DNA of 64,000 bases from assembly GCF_021491915.1 (NCBI RefSeq), contig NZ_CP090836.1:1846501-1910500 (forward strand), in the 5' to 3' direction. Below the pieces are notes generated by a model that searched no databases, was not told the DNA's origin, and worked only from the letters and a program-made list of their open reading frames with translations. Shown piece after piece: positions 63,041 through 64,000 of the stretch (positions within the stretch are counted from its first letter, which is position 1; every line of letters begins with the position of its first letter). This DNA comes from Paracoccus everestensis. Its GTDB lineage: Bacteria > Pseudomonadota > Alphaproteobacteria > Rhodobacterales > Rhodobacteraceae. Made by a program: the position numbers and the translations under genes.

Positions 63041-64000
63041 ATGTTCAACCGACTGACAGCCACGCTTCTGGCCTCAACCATGCTGACCGGCGCGGCCTGG
63101 GCCGAAACCACGGTCAAGGCCGTGATGCATTCCGGACTGCGCGTCCTCGACCCGGTCATCACCACGGCCCATATCACGCGCAACCACGCCTACATGATCT
63201 ATGACGTGCTGATCGCGCAGGACAGCCAATACCAGCCGCAGCCGCAGATGGCCGACTGGACCGTGTCCGACGACCAACTGACCTATACCTTCACCCTGCG
63301 CGACGGGTTGACCTTCCATGACAGCGCGCCCGTAACTGCCGCCGATGCAGTGGCCTCGTTGAAACGCTGGGGGCTGAAGGATGCGGGTGGCCAGGTCGTC
63401 ATGGACCGCACAGCCAGCCTGGAGGCGACGGATGACAAGATCATCACCTGGACCCTGACCGAACCCTTCGTGCCGATGCTGGACATCCTGTCCAAGCAGT
63501 CGGCGCTGCCGCCCTTCATCATGCCCGCCCGCGTGGCCGAAACCTCGGCCGATGAGGCGATCACGGATTACACCGGATCCGGCCCCTTCCGCTTTGTCGA
63601 GGCCGAGTTCCAGCCTGGCCTGACCGTCGTTTACGAGAAGTTCGACGAATATGTTCCGCGCGACGAACCTGCCGACTGGATGGCGGGCGGCAAGGTCGTC
63701 AACGTGGACCGGGTCGAATGGGTGAACATGCCCGACATCCAGACCGCCGTGAATGCGCTGTCGGGTGGAGAGATCGACTATATCGAGCAGATGCAGGTCG
63801 ATCTGCTGCCGCTGCTGGAAGGTGATCCGAACATCGTCGTGGAAAAGCGCGAACCGACCGGGATGCAGACGATGGTCCGGATGAACTTCCTCCATCCGCC
63901 TTTCGACAACCAGCAGATCCGCCAGACGGCGCTGAAGGCGATCCAGCAGGAACCCGTGCTGGCGGCGATGGTCGGCAATCCCGAATATTACCAGGTTTGC
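63041..64000 (+). CDS. Peptide/nickel-type ABC transporter substrate-binding protein (3' truncated by window edge)
   Basis: 320 residues are visible and the frame runs off the window. The signal peptide is MFNRLTATLLASTMLTGAAW with cleavage after AWA-E. The SBP_bac_5 family pattern follows: SGLRVLDPVITTAHITRNHA, YDVLIAQDSQYQPQPQMADW, YTFTLRDGLTFHDSAPVTAA, DYTGSGPFRFVEAEF and VRMNFLHPPFDNQQIRQ. It is a periplasmic oligopeptide or similar solute receptor; permeases are expected to the right. ATG 63041 follows GAGAGGATC. Confidence 0.93.
   Translation, partial: MFNRLTATLLASTMLTGAAWAETTVKAVMHSGLRVLDPVITTAHITRNHAYMIYDVLIAQDSQYQPQPQMADWTVSDDQLTYTFTLRDGLTFHDSAPVTAADAVASLKRWGLKDAGGQVVMDRTASLEATDDKIITWTLTEPFVPMLDILSKQSALPPFIMPARVAETSADEAITDYTGSGPFRFVEAEFQPGLTVVYEKFDEYVPRDEPADWMAGGKVVNVDRVEWVNMPDIQTAVNALSGGEIDYIEQMQVDLLPLLEGDPNIVVEKREPTGMQTMVRMNFLHPPFDNQQIRQTALKAIQQEPVLAAMVGNPEYYQVC

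Overview
The window reads as chromosome of a GC-rich alphaproteobacterium of the Rhodobacterales, most likely Paracoccus or a close relative. The basis is a phaZ/phaC-phaP-phaR polyhydroxyalkanoate cluster, a fructose ABC operon of the rhizobial Frc type, hisC followed by an overlapping tyrC-like gene, pyrC-pyrE-dnaB, and several small proteins typical of that order. The assignment is by recognition only; no search was run.

Layout. (1) 1-14.4 kb is an accessory island. It starts with a large serine recombinase module (small ORF, DUF2924 protein, recombinase, small DNA-binding-like protein, joined by 4-base overlaps) and an HNH-nuclease remnant. It then carries one enormous STAND-type NTPase gene with a nuclease-like N-terminus, which resembles Avs-type anti-phage sensors. 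An IS256-family element (7854-9229, 8-bp target duplication) splits it, and both halves are otherwise open. Removing the element and one target copy restores a single frame of about 2,200 codons. A complete IS3-family element (13074-14399, perfect 27-bp inverted repeats) follows, and the island stops at the 3' side of tRNA-Ser(GGA).

(2) 14.7-48.5 kb is ordinary core genome: PHA metabolism (phaR, phaP, phaC leftward; phaZ rightward), two alpha/beta hydrolases, thrS, a cold-shock gene, a DsbA-like isomerase, an MFS pump, the frcBCAK operon with divergent frcR, rpsD, a Hint-domain protein, hisC-tyrC, a ChaC-like gene, a MotA/ExbB-like plus OmpA/MotB-like pair, a BrkB-like membrane protein, purB, an isolated fliG homologue, gap, pyrC-pyrE, dnaB and a DUF486 protein.

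(3) 48.5-58.4 kb is an insertion-sequence graveyard. It holds a decayed IS30, and an IS256 member (49538-53189) whose transposase is broken by an IS5 element and whose end is broken by an IS3-like element. Fragments of IS3, a TniB-like ATPase, IS481 and two IS5 elements follow, then a degenerate IS701-type element flanked by CTAG.

(4) 58.4-64 kb is metabolic: a secreted beta-lactamase-fold hydrolase, an SDR oxidoreductase, an IclR regulator divergent from an MlrC-type M81 peptidase, and the start of a peptide-type ABC substrate-binding protein that runs off the window.

The most notable items are the silenced STAND gene with a reversible-looking knock-out, the orphan FliG near a stator-like pair in a stretch with no flagellar genes, and the nested insertion sequences.
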